DNA from: Bog-473 sp963704355
Lineage (GTDB): Bacteria > Actinomycetota > Acidimicrobiia > Acidimicrobiales > RAAP-2
Reading direction: 5' to 3'
NCBI GenBank assembly: GCA_963704355.1
Contig: OY969891.1
Location: 4,650,001 to 4,714,000 of the forward strand
DNA: 64,000 bases
Below the pieces are notes generated by a model. That model saw only the letters and a program-made list of their open reading frames with translations. It ran no database searches and had not been told where the DNA came from. A program made the translations under genes and the position numbers. Positions 8,870-17,854 of the stretch are shown here, piece by piece (positions within the stretch are counted from its first letter, which is position 1; each line of letters opens with the position of its first letter).

Positions 8870-9733
8870 TCAGCCGTCCACGACGAACGGGTAGATCCGC
8901 GTGAAGTCTGCACCCGGCTCTGCCTGCGCAAAGCCGTCCCAGACTGAGGCGGTGATCGGGCCGATAGCACCCGGCGTGCCGCGCTGTGCCTGGACGGCGT
9001 CGAGATAGAGCCGGAGGTCCTTGGCCATGAGCGTGTTGGCAAACCCGGCGGCGTAGCGGCCGGTGAGCACGTGGGTAGGGAACTTGTCGGTGGTGGCCTG
9101 GCTCTGCCCACTGGACGCGTTGAGGACCTCGAGCATGACCTCCATGTCCAGTCCCGCCGACACGCCGAACGACACCGCCTCGCTCGTCGCGACCAGCGCG
9201 ACGGCCGAGAGGAAGTTGTTGGCCAGCTTGAGCGCCTGCGCCAGGCCGGGCTCCTCGCCGACCCGACGGCGCCGGTCGCTCAGCCCGCGAAGCACCGGTT
9301 CGACGACGTCGCACACCGGCGCGCGCCCGGCGTACATGACCGAAAGAGTGCGGGCCCGCGCGCCGGCAAGACCACCGGACACCGGGGCGTCGACATAGCC
9401 GATCCCCGCCGCCAAGAAGAGCCCGTCGATGCGGCGGGCGGTGGCCACCCCGATCGTCGACGTGTCGACGACTGACGTGATGCGCCGATCGTCGGTGCGC
9501 GCGATGGCGCGCGCCACCTGCTCCGACGCCGGGCCGTCAGGAAGGCTGCACACGACGACGTCGACCCGTCGGGCGAGCTCCTCGACCGTGGTCACGAAGG
9601 TGGCGCCGGGCGGGCTGCGGTCGTGGCCGGCGACGTCGTGGCTGACGACCTCGAACCCGGAGGCGACGAGGTTGGCGGCCAAGATGCTGCCCATGTTGCC
9701 GAGGCCGACGAATCCGGCCCGCTCGAGCGTCAC
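8870..9733 (-). CDS. 3-hydroxyisobutyrate dehydrogenase-like NAD(P) oxidoreductase
   Basis: 287-residue beta-hydroxyacid dehydrogenase that would oxidise a short hydroxyacid with NAD(P). The Rossmann motif GFVGLGNMG is at the N-terminus, the substrate-binding signature APVSGGLAGAR is near residue 120, and the catalytic lysine lies in ALKLANNF near 170; length is normal. GTG 9733 overlaps the upstream stop as GTGA, so the two genes are translationally coupled. Context (decarboxylase, dioxygenase, SDR) suggests a peripheral catabolic dehydrogenase. The exact substrate is unknown. Confidence 0.82.
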   Translation of the reverse strand: MTLERAGFVGLGNMGSILAANLVASGFEVVSHDVAGHDRSPPGATFVTTVEELARRVDVVVCSLPDGPASEQVARAIARTDDRRITSVVDTSTIGVATARRIDGLFLAAGIGYVDAPVSGGLAGARARTLSVMYAGRAPVCDVVEPVLRGLSDRRRRVGEEPGLAQALKLANNFLSAVALVATSEAVSFGVSAGLDMEVMLEVLNASSGQSQATTDKFPTHVLTGRYAAGFANTLMAKDLRLYLDAVQAQRGTPGAIGPITASVWDGFAQAEPGADFTRIYPFVVDG

Positions 9734-10113
9734 GGCCCGTCCTGTTCGGCGCGCACCGCCTGCAGCGCACGCTTGGCCGAGAGCCCGGCCGGCCCCCCAC
9801 AGTAGGCGGCGATCTGAAAGAGCAACTCGTCGAGCTCTTCGGGCGTCACCCCGGCGCGCGGGCTTGCGCCGGCATGGAGCTTGAACTCCTCCATCCTTCC
9901 GAGGGCGGCCGTCATGGCCAGCACCAGGAGGCTCCGGTCGCGCGTGCTGAGGGCACCGCCCCGGGCCCACACCCCCCACGCCATGGAGGTGAGGTACTCC
10001 TGGAACTCGCCCATGACCGGGTTGGGGTCGGCGGCCTGGCCGTCGACGTACGCGTCACCGAGCACGGCTCGACGCAGGGCGCGCGCCTGGTCGAGTGAGT
10101 CGTCGCTTGCCAT
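9730..10113 (-). CDS. Carboxymuconolactone decarboxylase family protein
   Basis: 127-residue protein matching the small PcaC/CMD fold: RDRSLLVLAMTAALGR, then EEFKLHAGAS and TPEELDELLFQIAAYCGGP. It lacks the CxxC pair of AhpD peroxidases, which fits the decarboxylase-like branch. ATG 10113 is chosen because GGAGGAG lies just upstream, although spacing is short; an in-frame ATG at 10125 lacks a site. It sits in a catabolic operon between the amidohydrolase-like gene and the hydroxyacid dehydrogenase. Members act in many pathways, so protocatechuate use is not implied. Confidence 0.82.
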   Translation of the reverse strand: MASDDSLDQARALRRAVLGDAYVDGQAADPNPVMGEFQEYLTSMAWGVWARGGALSTRDRSLLVLAMTAALGRMEEFKLHAGASPRAGVTPEELDELLFQIAAYCGGPAGLSAKRALQAVRAEQDGP

Positions 10114-10183
10114 CGGCTCCTCCATTCGGGTCGCGGGCGAGCAGGTCGGGCGGTCAGGTCTTGGCTGATGGGCGCCGCTCTGC

Positions 10184-11428
10184 TCACGCGCTCTTGTAGA
10201 CGGCGCCGTCCTTCATCACGAAGCGGACATCCTTGGTCACTTTGATGTCCTCGGAGGGATCGCCGGGCACGGCGATGATGTCGGCCAGATACCCCGGGGC
10301 CAGTTGGCCGAGATCGTGGGCCCGCTCGACCAGGTCGGCGCTGGTCACGGTCGCCGCCTGCAGCGCCTGCATCGGCGTCATGCCGCGGTCGACCATGGCG
10401 ATGAGCTCGTCGGCCTGGGTTCCGTGCGGGATGGCCGGGGCGTCCGAGCCGCAGGCGATCTTGACACCGGCCTCGAGAGCCCGGCCGAACATCCGGCGGG
10501 CCTGCGGGAAGATCTCGGCCGCCTTCTTCTGCAGGATGGGGTGGATGCGGTCCACCGCCATGTGGTCGGCCAGCGCGGTGGTGCCGACGAGGAAGGTGCC
10601 CGTGTCGGCCATCAACTTGACCGTGTCGTCGGTCGCCAGCGACCCGTGCTCAATACAGTCGACCCCGGCCCGGATGCAGGCCCGGATGCCGGCGTCGCCG
10701 TGGGCGTGTGCGGCGGTGCGCAGGCCGTTGCGGTGCGCCTCGTCGACGATGGCGGCCAGCTCCTCGTCCGAGTACTGCTGGCAGCCGGCGGCGCTCGAAA
10801 ACGACATCACGCCGCCGGACGCGGAGATCTTGATCAGCTTGGCGCCGTACTTGATCTGGTAGCGCACCGCCTTGCGCACCTCGGGCACGCCGTTGGCGAT
10901 CCCCTGCTCGACGCTCTGGGGCATGATGCCCGGCGCCAGCCCCTGGAACATGGTCGGGTCGAGGTGCCCCCCGGTGGGCGTGATGGCGTGGCCGGCCGGG
11001 AAGATGCGCGGGCCGGGGAACCAGCCCTGATCGACCGCCTTCATCAGGTCGACGTCGAGGAGGAAGCCCGCCGTGTACACCATCAGGCCGAGGTTGCGGA
11101 CGGTCGTGAACCCCGCCATGAGCGTGGTCGCGCAGTTCACCGCGCCGCGGAGGGTGCGGTAGACGGGCGAGTCCTTCACGCCGTGCATCGGATCGGGTAG
11201 GCCGTCGGGGCCGCCCGGACCGCCGATGAGCATGTTGAGCTCCATGTCCATGAGGCCGGGCAGGAGCGTGGCGTCGCCGAGGTCGATCTCGGTAGCGGAG
11301 CTCGGGAGCTCATTGGGATTGACCGCCACGATCCGGTTGCCGTCGACGACCACCACAGCCGGGGCGCGCACCTCGCCGGCTTCGACATCGACCCAACGGT
11401 CGGCTCTCAGAACCGTCACGTCGCTCAT
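10184..11428 (-). CDS. Amidohydrolase-superfamily protein with altered metal-binding motif
   Basis: 414-residue member of the imidazolonepropionase/prolidase-like amidohydrolases, cytoplasmic. The usual HxH after beta-strand 1 is replaced: the sequence reads PGLMDMELNMLIGG, giving Glu63 and Asn65. The other ligands look intact: Lys200 (KISASGG), His241 (AAHAHGD), His261 (IEHGS) and Asp329 (GSDAP). It might use a changed metal site or only one metal. ATG 11428 has a good AGGAGG upstream. Operon with TauD-like and SDR genes upstream; hydrolysis of an amide, ester or lactone is inferred. Confidence 0.82.
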   Translation of the reverse strand: MSDVTVLRADRWVDVEAGEVRAPAVVVVDGNRIVAVNPNELPSSATEIDLGDATLLPGLMDMELNMLIGGPGGPDGLPDPMHGVKDSPVYRTLRGAVNCATTLMAGFTTVRNLGLMVYTAGFLLDVDLMKAVDQGWFPGPRIFPAGHAITPTGGHLDPTMFQGLAPGIMPQSVEQGIANGVPEVRKAVRYQIKYGAKLIKISASGGVMSFSSAAGCQQYSDEELAAIVDEAHRNGLRTAAHAHGDAGIRACIRAGVDCIEHGSLATDDTVKLMADTGTFLVGTTALADHMAVDRIHPILQKKAAEIFPQARRMFGRALEAGVKIACGSDAPAIPHGTQADELIAMVDRGMTPMQALQAATVTSADLVERAHDLGQLAPGYLADIIAVPGDPSEDIKVTKDVRFVMKDGAVYKSA

Positions 11429-11486
11429 GGCGCCTCCTCTTTCGGGTGTTCGTGATGTCTCGGATCGGATGGTGCCGACGGTCCCG

Positions 11487-12326
11487 TCAGCGGATCGGCT
11501 CGTCCCCGCTCATGGTGGTGCGGTGCATCTCGCGGGACGACGAGGGGTCGTACGCGCAGGCCCGGTGCATGACGCCGGTGTTGTCCCAGATCACCATGTC
11601 ACCCACGGACCACGTGTGCCGGTAGACGCGCTCGGGCGCCGTCGCCCTCGCCAGCAGGCTGTCGAGCAGGGCCTTCCCGGCCTGGCGGTCCAACCCGACC
11701 ACGTGGTCGGCCGTGGCGCCGATGACGAGGGAGCAGCGTCCCGAGCGGTGGCGCCAGACCAGCGGGTGCTCGCGGTCCGTCTTCTCGCGCCAGCGCGCGA
11801 GCTCCTCGGGCGTCGGGTCGGGATGCACCAGGCGCTGTGAGGCCTCGAACGAATGGAGGACGCGCACCCGCCCGAAGCGCTCCTTCTCCTCGTCGTCGAG
11901 CTGATCGTACGCGGCGTAGGTGCTGGCGAACTCGGTCTCGCCGCCTTCCGTCGCGACGACCTTGGCGCTCAGCATGGTCGCCTTGGTGGGCACCTCGTCC
12001 TGCGCGCCGTCGATGTGCCAGGCGAAGGTCCCGCGCAGATAGTCGGCGGCCGGGTTCTTCGCCGGGTCGAGCGTCACCGTGAAGATGCGCGGGACCTCGG
12101 CGGGCTCCGACTTGCCGACGTCGTCGAGCCGCTTGGAAAACGCGACCTGGCTTTCGTCGTCGATGTGCAGCCCGCGGAAGACGAGGACCCCGTGCTCGCC
12201 GAGCGCGTCCATACAGCGCGCCGGCAGCGCATCGTCGTCCACCAGTTGCGACCGATCGATGCCGTGGACCTCGGCGCCGACCGTCGTCCCCACCCGCTCG
12301 ATCGTCAGGGCGCTCAGAGGTACCAC
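11487..12326 (-). CDS. TauD/TfdA-family Fe(II)/2-oxoglutarate dioxygenase
   Basis: 279-residue oxygenase of the TauD family, which couples 2-oxoglutarate decarboxylation to hydroxylation of a substrate. The facial triad is visible: His104 and Asp106 in FAWHIDGAQ and a distal His254 in VMHRACAYD; the 2-oxoglutarate Arg is about 269. The N-terminus GAEVHGIDRSQ is family-typical. GTG 12326 is the start that preserves this region; it overlaps the SDR gene by 13 bp. Substrate unknown; a role in hydroxylating a carboxylate or ether is inferred from the operon. Confidence 0.88.
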   Translation of the reverse strand: MVPLSALTIERVGTTVGAEVHGIDRSQLVDDDALPARCMDALGEHGVLVFRGLHIDDESQVAFSKRLDDVGKSEPAEVPRIFTVTLDPAKNPAADYLRGTFAWHIDGAQDEVPTKATMLSAKVVATEGGETEFASTYAAYDQLDDEEKERFGRVRVLHSFEASQRLVHPDPTPEELARWREKTDREHPLVWRHRSGRCSLVIGATADHVVGLDRQAGKALLDSLLARATAPERVYRHTWSVGDMVIWDNTGVMHRACAYDPSSSREMHRTTMSGDEPIR

Positions 12327-13078
12327 GCCCCGTTGACGTTGATCTGCTGGCCCGTGATGTAGCCCGCGTCGTCGGAACAGAGGAAGGCGCAGGCGGCCGC
12401 GATGTCCTCGGGCGTGCCCAGCCGGCCGAGCGGCGCCCGGGCCACGATCTGATCCAAGCTGGCCATGGCGCCGGACTCCACCGGTCGCCGCATCATCGGG
12501 GTGTCGATGGCGCCCGGGGGGATCGTGTTGACGGTGATGCCCTTGGACGCCAGGTCGAGCGCGAGCGCCTTGGTGAGCGCGATGACCCCACCCTTCGAGG
12601 CGACGTAGTGGGCCATGCGCTTCGTGCCGGACTGTGCCGACGACGACGAGATCGTGACGATGCGCCCCCACCCGGCTTCGATCATGTCGGGCACCACGGC
12701 CTGGACACAGTGGAACGTGCCTGTGAGGTTGACGGCCATCATGCGCTCCCACGCCTCGACGGTGATGTCGAGGAAGTTGACGAAGCCCTCGATGCCGGCA
12801 CTGGTGACCAGAATCCCGACCGGGCCGAACGCGGCACGGGCCTGATCCATCGCCGCGTCGACAGCGACGCGGTCGCTGACGTCGACAGGGACGGAGAGGG
12901 CACGCCCACCGTCGGCCTCGACCTCCTTGGCCACCTGCTCGGTGGCGTCCCCATCGATATCGAGCACGGCGACCCCATGGCCGCCGGCGGCGAGGCGGCG
13001 GCAGATGGCCCTGCCCATGCCCGACCCGCCGCCGGTGACCACTGCGACCCGGCCCGTCTCCGACCGCCCCTCACCCAT
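12314..13078 (-). CDS. SDR-family NAD(P) oxidoreductase
   Basis: 254-residue classical short-chain dehydrogenase. Cofactor site TGGGSGMG is near residue 14, the NNAG equivalent is TSAGIE, and the catalytic Ser...Tyr-x3-Lys is SSSSAQSG...HYVASK; it ends YITGQQINVNGAWYL as in FabG-like enzymes. ATG 13078 follows a GGGAG; a longer in-frame start at 13117 adds an atypical leader. First gene of the leftward operon reading into TauD. The divergent region 13079-13192 holds two operator-like elements. Probably oxidises a secondary alcohol. Confidence 0.88.
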   Translation of the reverse strand: MGEGRSETGRVAVVTGGGSGMGRAICRRLAAGGHGVAVLDIDGDATEQVAKEVEADGGRALSVPVDVSDRVAVDAAMDQARAAFGPVGILVTSAGIEGFVNFLDITVEAWERMMAVNLTGTFHCVQAVVPDMIEAGWGRIVTISSSSAQSGTKRMAHYVASKGGVIALTKALALDLASKGITVNTIPPGAIDTPMMRRPVESGAMASLDQIVARAPLGRLGTPEDIAAACAFLCSDDAGYITGQQINVNGAWYL

Positions 13079-13136
13079 GCCGGTCTCCCACGTCGCGCCT
13101 CCCCATTGCGTTCTCAAGCGTCCCTAGCGTCCAGCG

Positions 13137-13172
13137 ATAGCATGCTATACCTTAGATGAGAACGGCATTTCC
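13137..13172. promoter_or_regulatory. Palindrome plus GAGAA-type operator in divergent promoter
   Basis: In the gap between the leftward SDR operon and the rightward LLM gene, a perfect 12-bp palindrome ATAGCATGCTAT (13137-13148) is followed by ATGAGAACGGCATTTCC (13156-13172). The same 36-bp layout, ungapped, recurs at 41899-41934 upstream of the Rieske oxygenase gene. A shared transcription-factor site is inferred. Confidence 0.5.
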
Positions 13173-13192
13173 ACACCGAGGGGAGCCCGGTC

Positions 13193-14158
13193 ATGCGGAT
13201 GGGTCTGCAGGTCAGCGCGGACAGAGGGCGCTACGCCACCAAGGTGGAGAAGCTGCGGGCCGACGCGCACTGGGCTGACGAGGCCGGGCTCGACACGGTC
13301 TGGACGCCACAGATCCCCGACGAGTTCGACGTCATGACCGCGGCCACGCTGCTGGGTGCGGCCACGTCGCGCATCGAGGTCGGCACGTCGGTGGTGCCGA
13401 TCCAGCCCCGCCACCCGATCGTGCTGGCCCAGCAGGCGCTCTCGACCCAGGCCGTCTGTGCGGGCCGTTTCACCCTCGGCCTCGGCGTGTCGCACCACTG
13501 GATCATTCAGGACATGCTCGGGCTTCCCTACGAGCGCCCGGCCACGGCCATGCGGTGCTACCTCGACGTGCTGGACCGCGCGCTCGCCGGCCCCGGGCTG
13601 GTGGAGGTGGACAACGAGTTGTTCCACATCCGCAACCCGCTCGACGTGACCGACCTCGCGCCGACCCCCGTCATGATCGCGGCGCTCGGCCCCGTCATGC
13701 TGCGGCTCGCCGGCGAGCGGGCCGCCGGCACGGTTCTGTGGTTGGCCGACGAGCGCACCATCGGCTCGCACGTCGTCCCGCAGATCACAAAGGCTGCGGC
13801 CGAGGCGGGACGCCCCGCGCCCCGTGTGATGGCAGGGGTCCCGGTGTGCCTCTGCGGCGACGACCAGATCGATGCGGCGGTCGAGCGGACGAACCGGACG
13901 TTGAGCGAGGTGGTCGACTCGCCGAACTACGCGCGCTTGATGCAACACGGCGACGCCCGCAGCATCGGCGACGTGCTGATTTGCGGCAGCGAGACCACCA
14001 TGGAGAAGCGGATGCGCAGCTTCGCCGATGCCGGTGTCACCGACCTCAACGCGCGCATCGTCCCCTTGGGCGAGGGACGAGAGGAGATCAAGGCGTCGGC
14101 CGAGCGGACCCGGGGTTTCCTGGCTGCCGTGGCGCCGTCGTTGCGCGCTGCAAGCTGA
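13193..14158 (+). CDS. F420-type LLM class oxidoreductase
   Basis: 321-residue TIM-barrel flavin/F420 oxidoreductase of the luciferase-like family. The N-terminal KLRADAHWADEAGLDTVW, the strand TSRIEVGTSVVPIQPRHP and the loop FTLGLGVSHHWI are typical of F420-dependent actinobacterial members. ATG 13193 has GAGGGGAG upstream; ATG 13199 is a possible second start. It is divergent from the SDR-TauD operon and is probably co-regulated by the intervening operator elements. It would move hydride between F420 (or flavin) and an alcohol, ketone or enoyl substrate. Confidence 0.87.
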   Translation: MRMGLQVSADRGRYATKVEKLRADAHWADEAGLDTVWTPQIPDEFDVMTAATLLGAATSRIEVGTSVVPIQPRHPIVLAQQALSTQAVCAGRFTLGLGVSHHWIIQDMLGLPYERPATAMRCYLDVLDRALAGPGLVEVDNELFHIRNPLDVTDLAPTPVMIAALGPVMLRLAGERAAGTVLWLADERTIGSHVVPQITKAAAEAGRPAPRVMAGVPVCLCGDDQIDAAVERTNRTLSEVVDSPNYARLMQHGDARSIGDVLICGSETTMEKRMRSFADAGVTDLNARIVPLGEGREEIKASAERTRGFLAAVAPSLRAAS

Positions 14159-14230
14159 AGCTGGGCCCGATTTCAGGGAGTCCGCGAACGGCTCAACACG
14201 AGAGCGCCGTGGAGACGGCGCCGTGGATCT

Positions 14231-14270
14231 CTCCAGAAACTATGCACCGATCGGTTTATGGTTTTTGGAG
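14231..14270 (-). repeat. Dispersed 40-bp dyad element, copy A
   Basis: Imperfect 40-bp inverted repeat centred at 14250/14251 with the core ACCGATCGGT; 16 of 20 positions pair between the arms. It is a reverse-strand copy of the elements at 44190-44229 and 46396-46435. Similarity to the 46396 copy extends outward over 14192-14230. It lies between the convergent LLM and TetR genes. Confidence 0.75.
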
Positions 14271-14287
14271 TGCCATCAAGTTCTGTT

Positions 14288-14995
14288 CTACCCGGACACG
14301 ATGCCGTGGGAGACGAACTCCCACATCTCGTCGGCGGCCCGCGTGGCGTCGTGCGGCTCGGTGCCGCTGATGGTCGGTGCGTAGGCGGCGTTGAACATGA
14401 TCGTGGCGAGGATCCCACCCGCGATGTCCTCGCCGGCATACGCGGCCTGGACTTCACCCGCCTCGACGGCGTCGGCCAAGGTCTTGTCGAGGAGAGCAAC
14501 CAGCGGCACGAACGCCCGCGATGCCTCCTCCTGATGGGCCGTCAAGAGCTGATGGCAGAATTCCGCCAGGACCGGCGTGGGATTGTTCTTCGTGGCGCGA
14601 CCCCTCGGCGCCGGCAGGCACATGCGGTAGTACTCGACGACGAAGCGGTGCAGGCGGTCGAGCGGCGTGTGCTCCTTCACCAGCTGCTCTTCGAGTCGCT
14701 CCGTCGTCGAGCGGATCGCCTCGTCGAAGAGCGCCAGCAGCAACTCGTGCTTGCCCGCGAAGTACTGGTAGAAGCTGCGCAGCGACTGGCCCGAGCGGTC
14801 GACGACCTCTTGCACGGTGAAGTCGCGCCCGGACTCTGCACTGGCCAGGAGCTCGAAGCCGGCGTCGAGGAAGCGCTGGACCCGGCCCTCGCTCCGCACG
14901 CGCGCCGAGTCGAGAGAGCGGGCGACCGCCAAGTCCCTCCGGCGCACCGGAGCGTCAATCGCCGGCTGGGCGGTGGGATCGTCGGCGGTGGACAT
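14288..14995 (-). CDS. TetR-family transcriptional regulator
   Basis: 235-residue regulator. The helix-turn-helix is near residues 37-90 (FTVQEVVDRSGQSLRSFYQYFAGK), followed by a ligand-binding helical domain. It is divergent from the SnoaL/acyl-CoA dehydrogenase operon starting at 15178 and a GAGAG-N5-CTCTC inverted repeat lies at 15025-15039, so local repression of itself and that operon is likely. Ligand unknown; an acyl-CoA or pathway intermediate is inferred from context. Confidence 0.87.
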   Translation of the reverse strand: MSTADDPTAQPAIDAPVRRRDLAVARSLDSARVRSEGRVQRFLDAGFELLASAESGRDFTVQEVVDRSGQSLRSFYQYFAGKHELLLALFDEAIRSTTERLEEQLVKEHTPLDRLHRFVVEYYRMCLPAPRGRATKNNPTPVLAEFCHQLLTAHQEEASRAFVPLVALLDKTLADAVEAGEVQAAYAGEDIAGGILATIMFNAAYAPTISGTEPHDATRAADEMWEFVSHGIVSG

Positions 14996-15024
14996 CGCAC
15001 GAGTGTATCGGGTTCCCCCTATTT

Positions 15025-15039
15025 GAGAGCGTGACTCTC
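15025..15039. promoter_or_regulatory. GAGAG-N5-CTCTC inverted repeat, candidate TetR operator
   Basis: Perfect 5-bp arms around CGTGA, 30 bp upstream of the TetR start at 14995 and within the divergent gap to 15178. Position fits an autoregulatory operator; no binding evidence is available. Confidence 0.45.
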
Positions 15040-15177
15040 CCCCAGGGCGGGGCCACGGCGAGTTATTTCTGCAAACCTGGTTCGCGCCTGGCGCCCACGC
15101 ACCATTCCTATTTTCCGAGCACGTCAGCCTCGCACGCTCAATTGCAGATTCCGAGAATGCTGTTATCGTGAGCGGGC

Positions 15178-15642
15178 ATGGACGCGGCGCGCACCGCCGA
15201 CATCATCGAGCTCGAGCAGGTCCTGGCCCGCTACGCCGTCGGCATGACCCGCGACGACGTCGAGGCTGTCATGGAGGTGTTCACGCCCGACGGCACCTAC
15301 AGCGCCTTTGGCTCGACCTACTCGCTCGAGGACTTCCCCGCCCTAGTGGCGGCGGCCCCCAAGGGCCTCTTCCTCACCGGGACGCCCGTCGTCGACCTCG
15401 ACGGCGACCGCGGCACCGGCTCGCAGACGCTGTGCTTCGTCGAGCAGACCACGCACGACATGCGCATCGGCTGGTACACCGACACGTACCGCAAGACGGA
15501 TCTGGGCTGGCGACTCCAGACACGCGCCATGACGTTCTTGCGGCGCAGCGGTGCCCGCGACTCGGGGAGGGCGCACGATCCGGGTCGCCCCTTGCCCGCG
15601 GACACGGCGACTGACGAGGCGGCGCGCCATGGAGCTGGCTGA
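15178..15642 (+). CDS. SnoaL/NTF2-like protein
   Basis: 154-residue cone-shaped NTF2-fold protein. The N-terminus IIELEQVLARYAVGMTRDD and FTPDGTYSAFG are typical of SnoaL_4-type small isomerases or dehydratases; the core ends near residue 125 (WRLQTRAMTFLRRS) and is followed by a polar tail. First gene of the rightward operon; it overlaps the acyl-CoA dehydrogenase start by 14 bp. Such proteins act as isomerase, dehydratase or binding protein in catabolic clusters; no specific reaction can be assigned. Confidence 0.8.
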   Translation: MDAARTADIIELEQVLARYAVGMTRDDVEAVMEVFTPDGTYSAFGSTYSLEDFPALVAAAPKGLFLTGTPVVDLDGDRGTGSQTLCFVEQTTHDMRIGWYTDTYRKTDLGWRLQTRAMTFLRRSGARDSGRAHDPGRPLPADTATDEAARHGAG

Positions 15643-16758
15643 GTTCAAGGCGGCGGTCGACCGCTGGCTCGACGAGCACGAGGCGGAGCTCGCTTGCGAG
15701 TTCGAGGGCATCGGGACCCTCGACCAGCAAATGGCACAGCTGCGCAAGGTGATGCGGTTGTCCTACGACGCAGGGTTCAGCCGCATGGGGTGGCCCGAAC
15801 GGGTGGGGGGTCTCGGCGGCTCCACGCTTCTGCGCGCGTACCTGGGTGAGGCGCTGACGGCGTACGACCTCGTCGAGCCGGGGAACTACTCCATGCCCGA
15901 GGTGCTGGCCCCGACCATGATCGACTACGCCCCTCCGGAGCTCGCGGCGGCCATGGTGCCGCTCCTCCTGCGCGGCGAGGAGATCTGGTGCCAGGGCTTC
16001 TCCGAGCCCGGGACCGGGAGCAACCTGGCCTCCCTCGCGTGCCGCGCCACGCCGGACGATGACGGCTGGCGCGTGAACGGACAGAAGATCTGGACAAGCC
16101 TGGCCCAGTACGCCCAGCGCTGCGTGCTGCTGACGCGCACGGGCACGCCCGAATCCGCGCACCGCGGCATCACGGCCTTCTTCGTCGACATGGACAGCCC
16201 CGGCATCACCGTGCGCCCGATCGAGACGATGCACGGCGTGCCCGAGTTCTGCGAGGTCTTCTACGACGACGTCTTCGTGCCGCCCTCCCGAGTGCTGGGC
16301 CAGGTCGACGGCGGCTGGTCCGTGGCGATGGACCTCCTGCCCTACGAGCGCAGCACGGCACTGTGGCACCGCGCCGCCTACCTGCAGCGGCGGCTCGGCC
16401 AACTCGCCGCAGCCGCGCCCCCAACTCGCTCGATCCGACGGCCGTGGGCGAGGCGATTCAGCTGGTGTGGGCCGTGCGCGCCCGCTCGCGCGCCACCGTG
16501 CGCCGGCTCGCGGCGGGCGAGGCGCTCGGGCCCGAGACCTCGGTCGACAAGGTGCTCGTCGCGACGGCGGAGCAAGCCGTCTTCGACCTCTTGGCGGAGG
16601 GACTGGGGCCCGCGGTGGCGCTGGCCGACGACCCCGTGAGCGAGGGTTGGCGCGCCGAGTTCCTCTACTCGCGGGCGGCGACCATCTACGGCGGCAGCGC
16701 CGAGATCCAACGCAACATCATCGCCCGTCGCCTTCTCGACCTCGGCGCAGACCGGTGA
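15629..16758 (+). CDS. Acyl-CoA dehydrogenase, frameshifted
   Basis: FAD-dependent acyl-CoA dehydrogenase that would desaturate an acyl-CoA. N-terminal and middle domains are intact (WCQGFSEPGTGSNLASL, then VNGQKIWTS), but the frame breaks at the C5 run near 16420-16426: before it reads GQLAAAAPP, after it one frame over reads APNSLDPTAVGEAIQLVW and runs to 16758. Restoring one C repairs the protein (about 376 residues), so an assembly error is likely. The C-terminal motif is GGSAEIQRN rather than EGTxEI, a variant seen in heteromeric acyl-CoA dehydrogenases. It is followed by a shorter dehydrogenase partner. Confidence 0.85.
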
Positions 16759-16782
16759 GGACGCCGACGTGAGCGCAGCGAG

Positions 16783-17745
16783 GTGATGAACGAGGCCGAA
16801 CGCGCGCTGTTCGCTGACGCGATCCGCCAGGTCACCGCGGCGTGCACCGGAGAGGCCCTCGACGCGGCCCTGGTCGAGCTGGGTTGGGCGGACGCGCTCG
16901 AAGCCGACCGCGCCAATGCCGTCGCCGTGCTCTTCGAGGCGTCCGGTGAGGCCAACGTCACATCGTCGGCGCTCGACCAGGTGCTGGCCGCCGCGCTGGG
17001 CCTCCCGGGCCGGCTGCCGGCGGCCGTCGTCCTGCCACCGCTCCGGCTCACCGAGCCCCCGGGCCGGGTCGACGGCAACCACCTCACGGTGCGCGGCATC
17101 GGGACCAACGCGCTGGCGCGCGCCGAGACCGTCATCGTCGTGGCGGGAGCCGGTCGCCAGAGCCAGGCGTTCGTCGTGCCCGCTTCCTCGTTGAAGGTGG
17201 AGCCGGCGCTGGGCCTTGATCCCGCGCTCGGCCTCGCCGGCGTCTCGTGCGAGCTCGCCACTCCCTCACTGGCGGCTCCGGTCGTCGTCGATTGGAATCC
17301 CGCGGTGGCGATCGCCCAACTGGCCCTCGGCCACGAACTCGTGGGCGCAGGGCGGGCGATGCTCGAACTGGCCCGCAGGCACGCGCTCGAACGGATTCAG
17401 TTCGGGCGGCCGATCTCCTCGTTCCAGGCGGTGCGGCACCGCCTGGCCGACAGCCTCGTCGCCCTCGAGGCCGCAGCCGCCCTGCTGGTCGCGGTCTGGG
17501 ACGAGCCGTCCCCCGCCACGACGGCCATGGCCAAGGCACTCGCCGGACGCTCCGCCCGCACCGTGGCGCGCCACGGTCAGCAGGTGCTGGCGGGCATCGG
17601 CTTCACGGCCGAGCACAGCCTGCACCGCTACGTGCGCCGGACGATCGTGCTCGACCAGCTCCTCGGCGCGGGCAGCGTGCTCACGCGGCGGCTCGGGGCC
17701 GACGTCCTGGCCACGGGGTCGCTGCCCGCCTCGTTCCCGCTCTAG
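16783..17745 (+). CDS. Short acyl-CoA dehydrogenase-like partner subunit
   Basis: 320-residue acyl-CoA dehydrogenase-family protein, shorter than the usual 380. The N-terminal domain is reduced; the C-terminal helical domain is recognisable (RRHALERIQFGRPISSFQ, then VARHGQQVLAGIGFTAEHS). Start is GTG 16783 or ATG 16786; neither has a strong ribosome site. It directly follows the frameshifted full-length dehydrogenase. Paired long and short subunits are known from heterotetrameric enzymes of steroid side-chain degradation, which is the likely arrangement here. Confidence 0.8.
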   Translation: MMNEAERALFADAIRQVTAACTGEALDAALVELGWADALEADRANAVAVLFEASGEANVTSSALDQVLAAALGLPGRLPAAVVLPPLRLTEPPGRVDGNHLTVRGIGTNALARAETVIVVAGAGRQSQAFVVPASSLKVEPALGLDPALGLAGVSCELATPSLAAPVVVDWNPAVAIAQLALGHELVGAGRAMLELARRHALERIQFGRPISSFQAVRHRLADSLVALEAAAALLVAVWDEPSPATTAMAKALAGRSARTVARHGQQVLAGIGFTAEHSLHRYVRRTIVLDQLLGAGSVLTRRLGADVLATGSLPASFPL

Positions 17746-17854
17746 GTCCGGACCGTTTGCGACGAACGCCGAGGCGGGTCGATTATGCTTCTTGCAGTTT
17801 TTGATAACTAGGTTTCCGCCTGGTGAGAGACCCTGGGGCAGAGAGGGGTGGACG

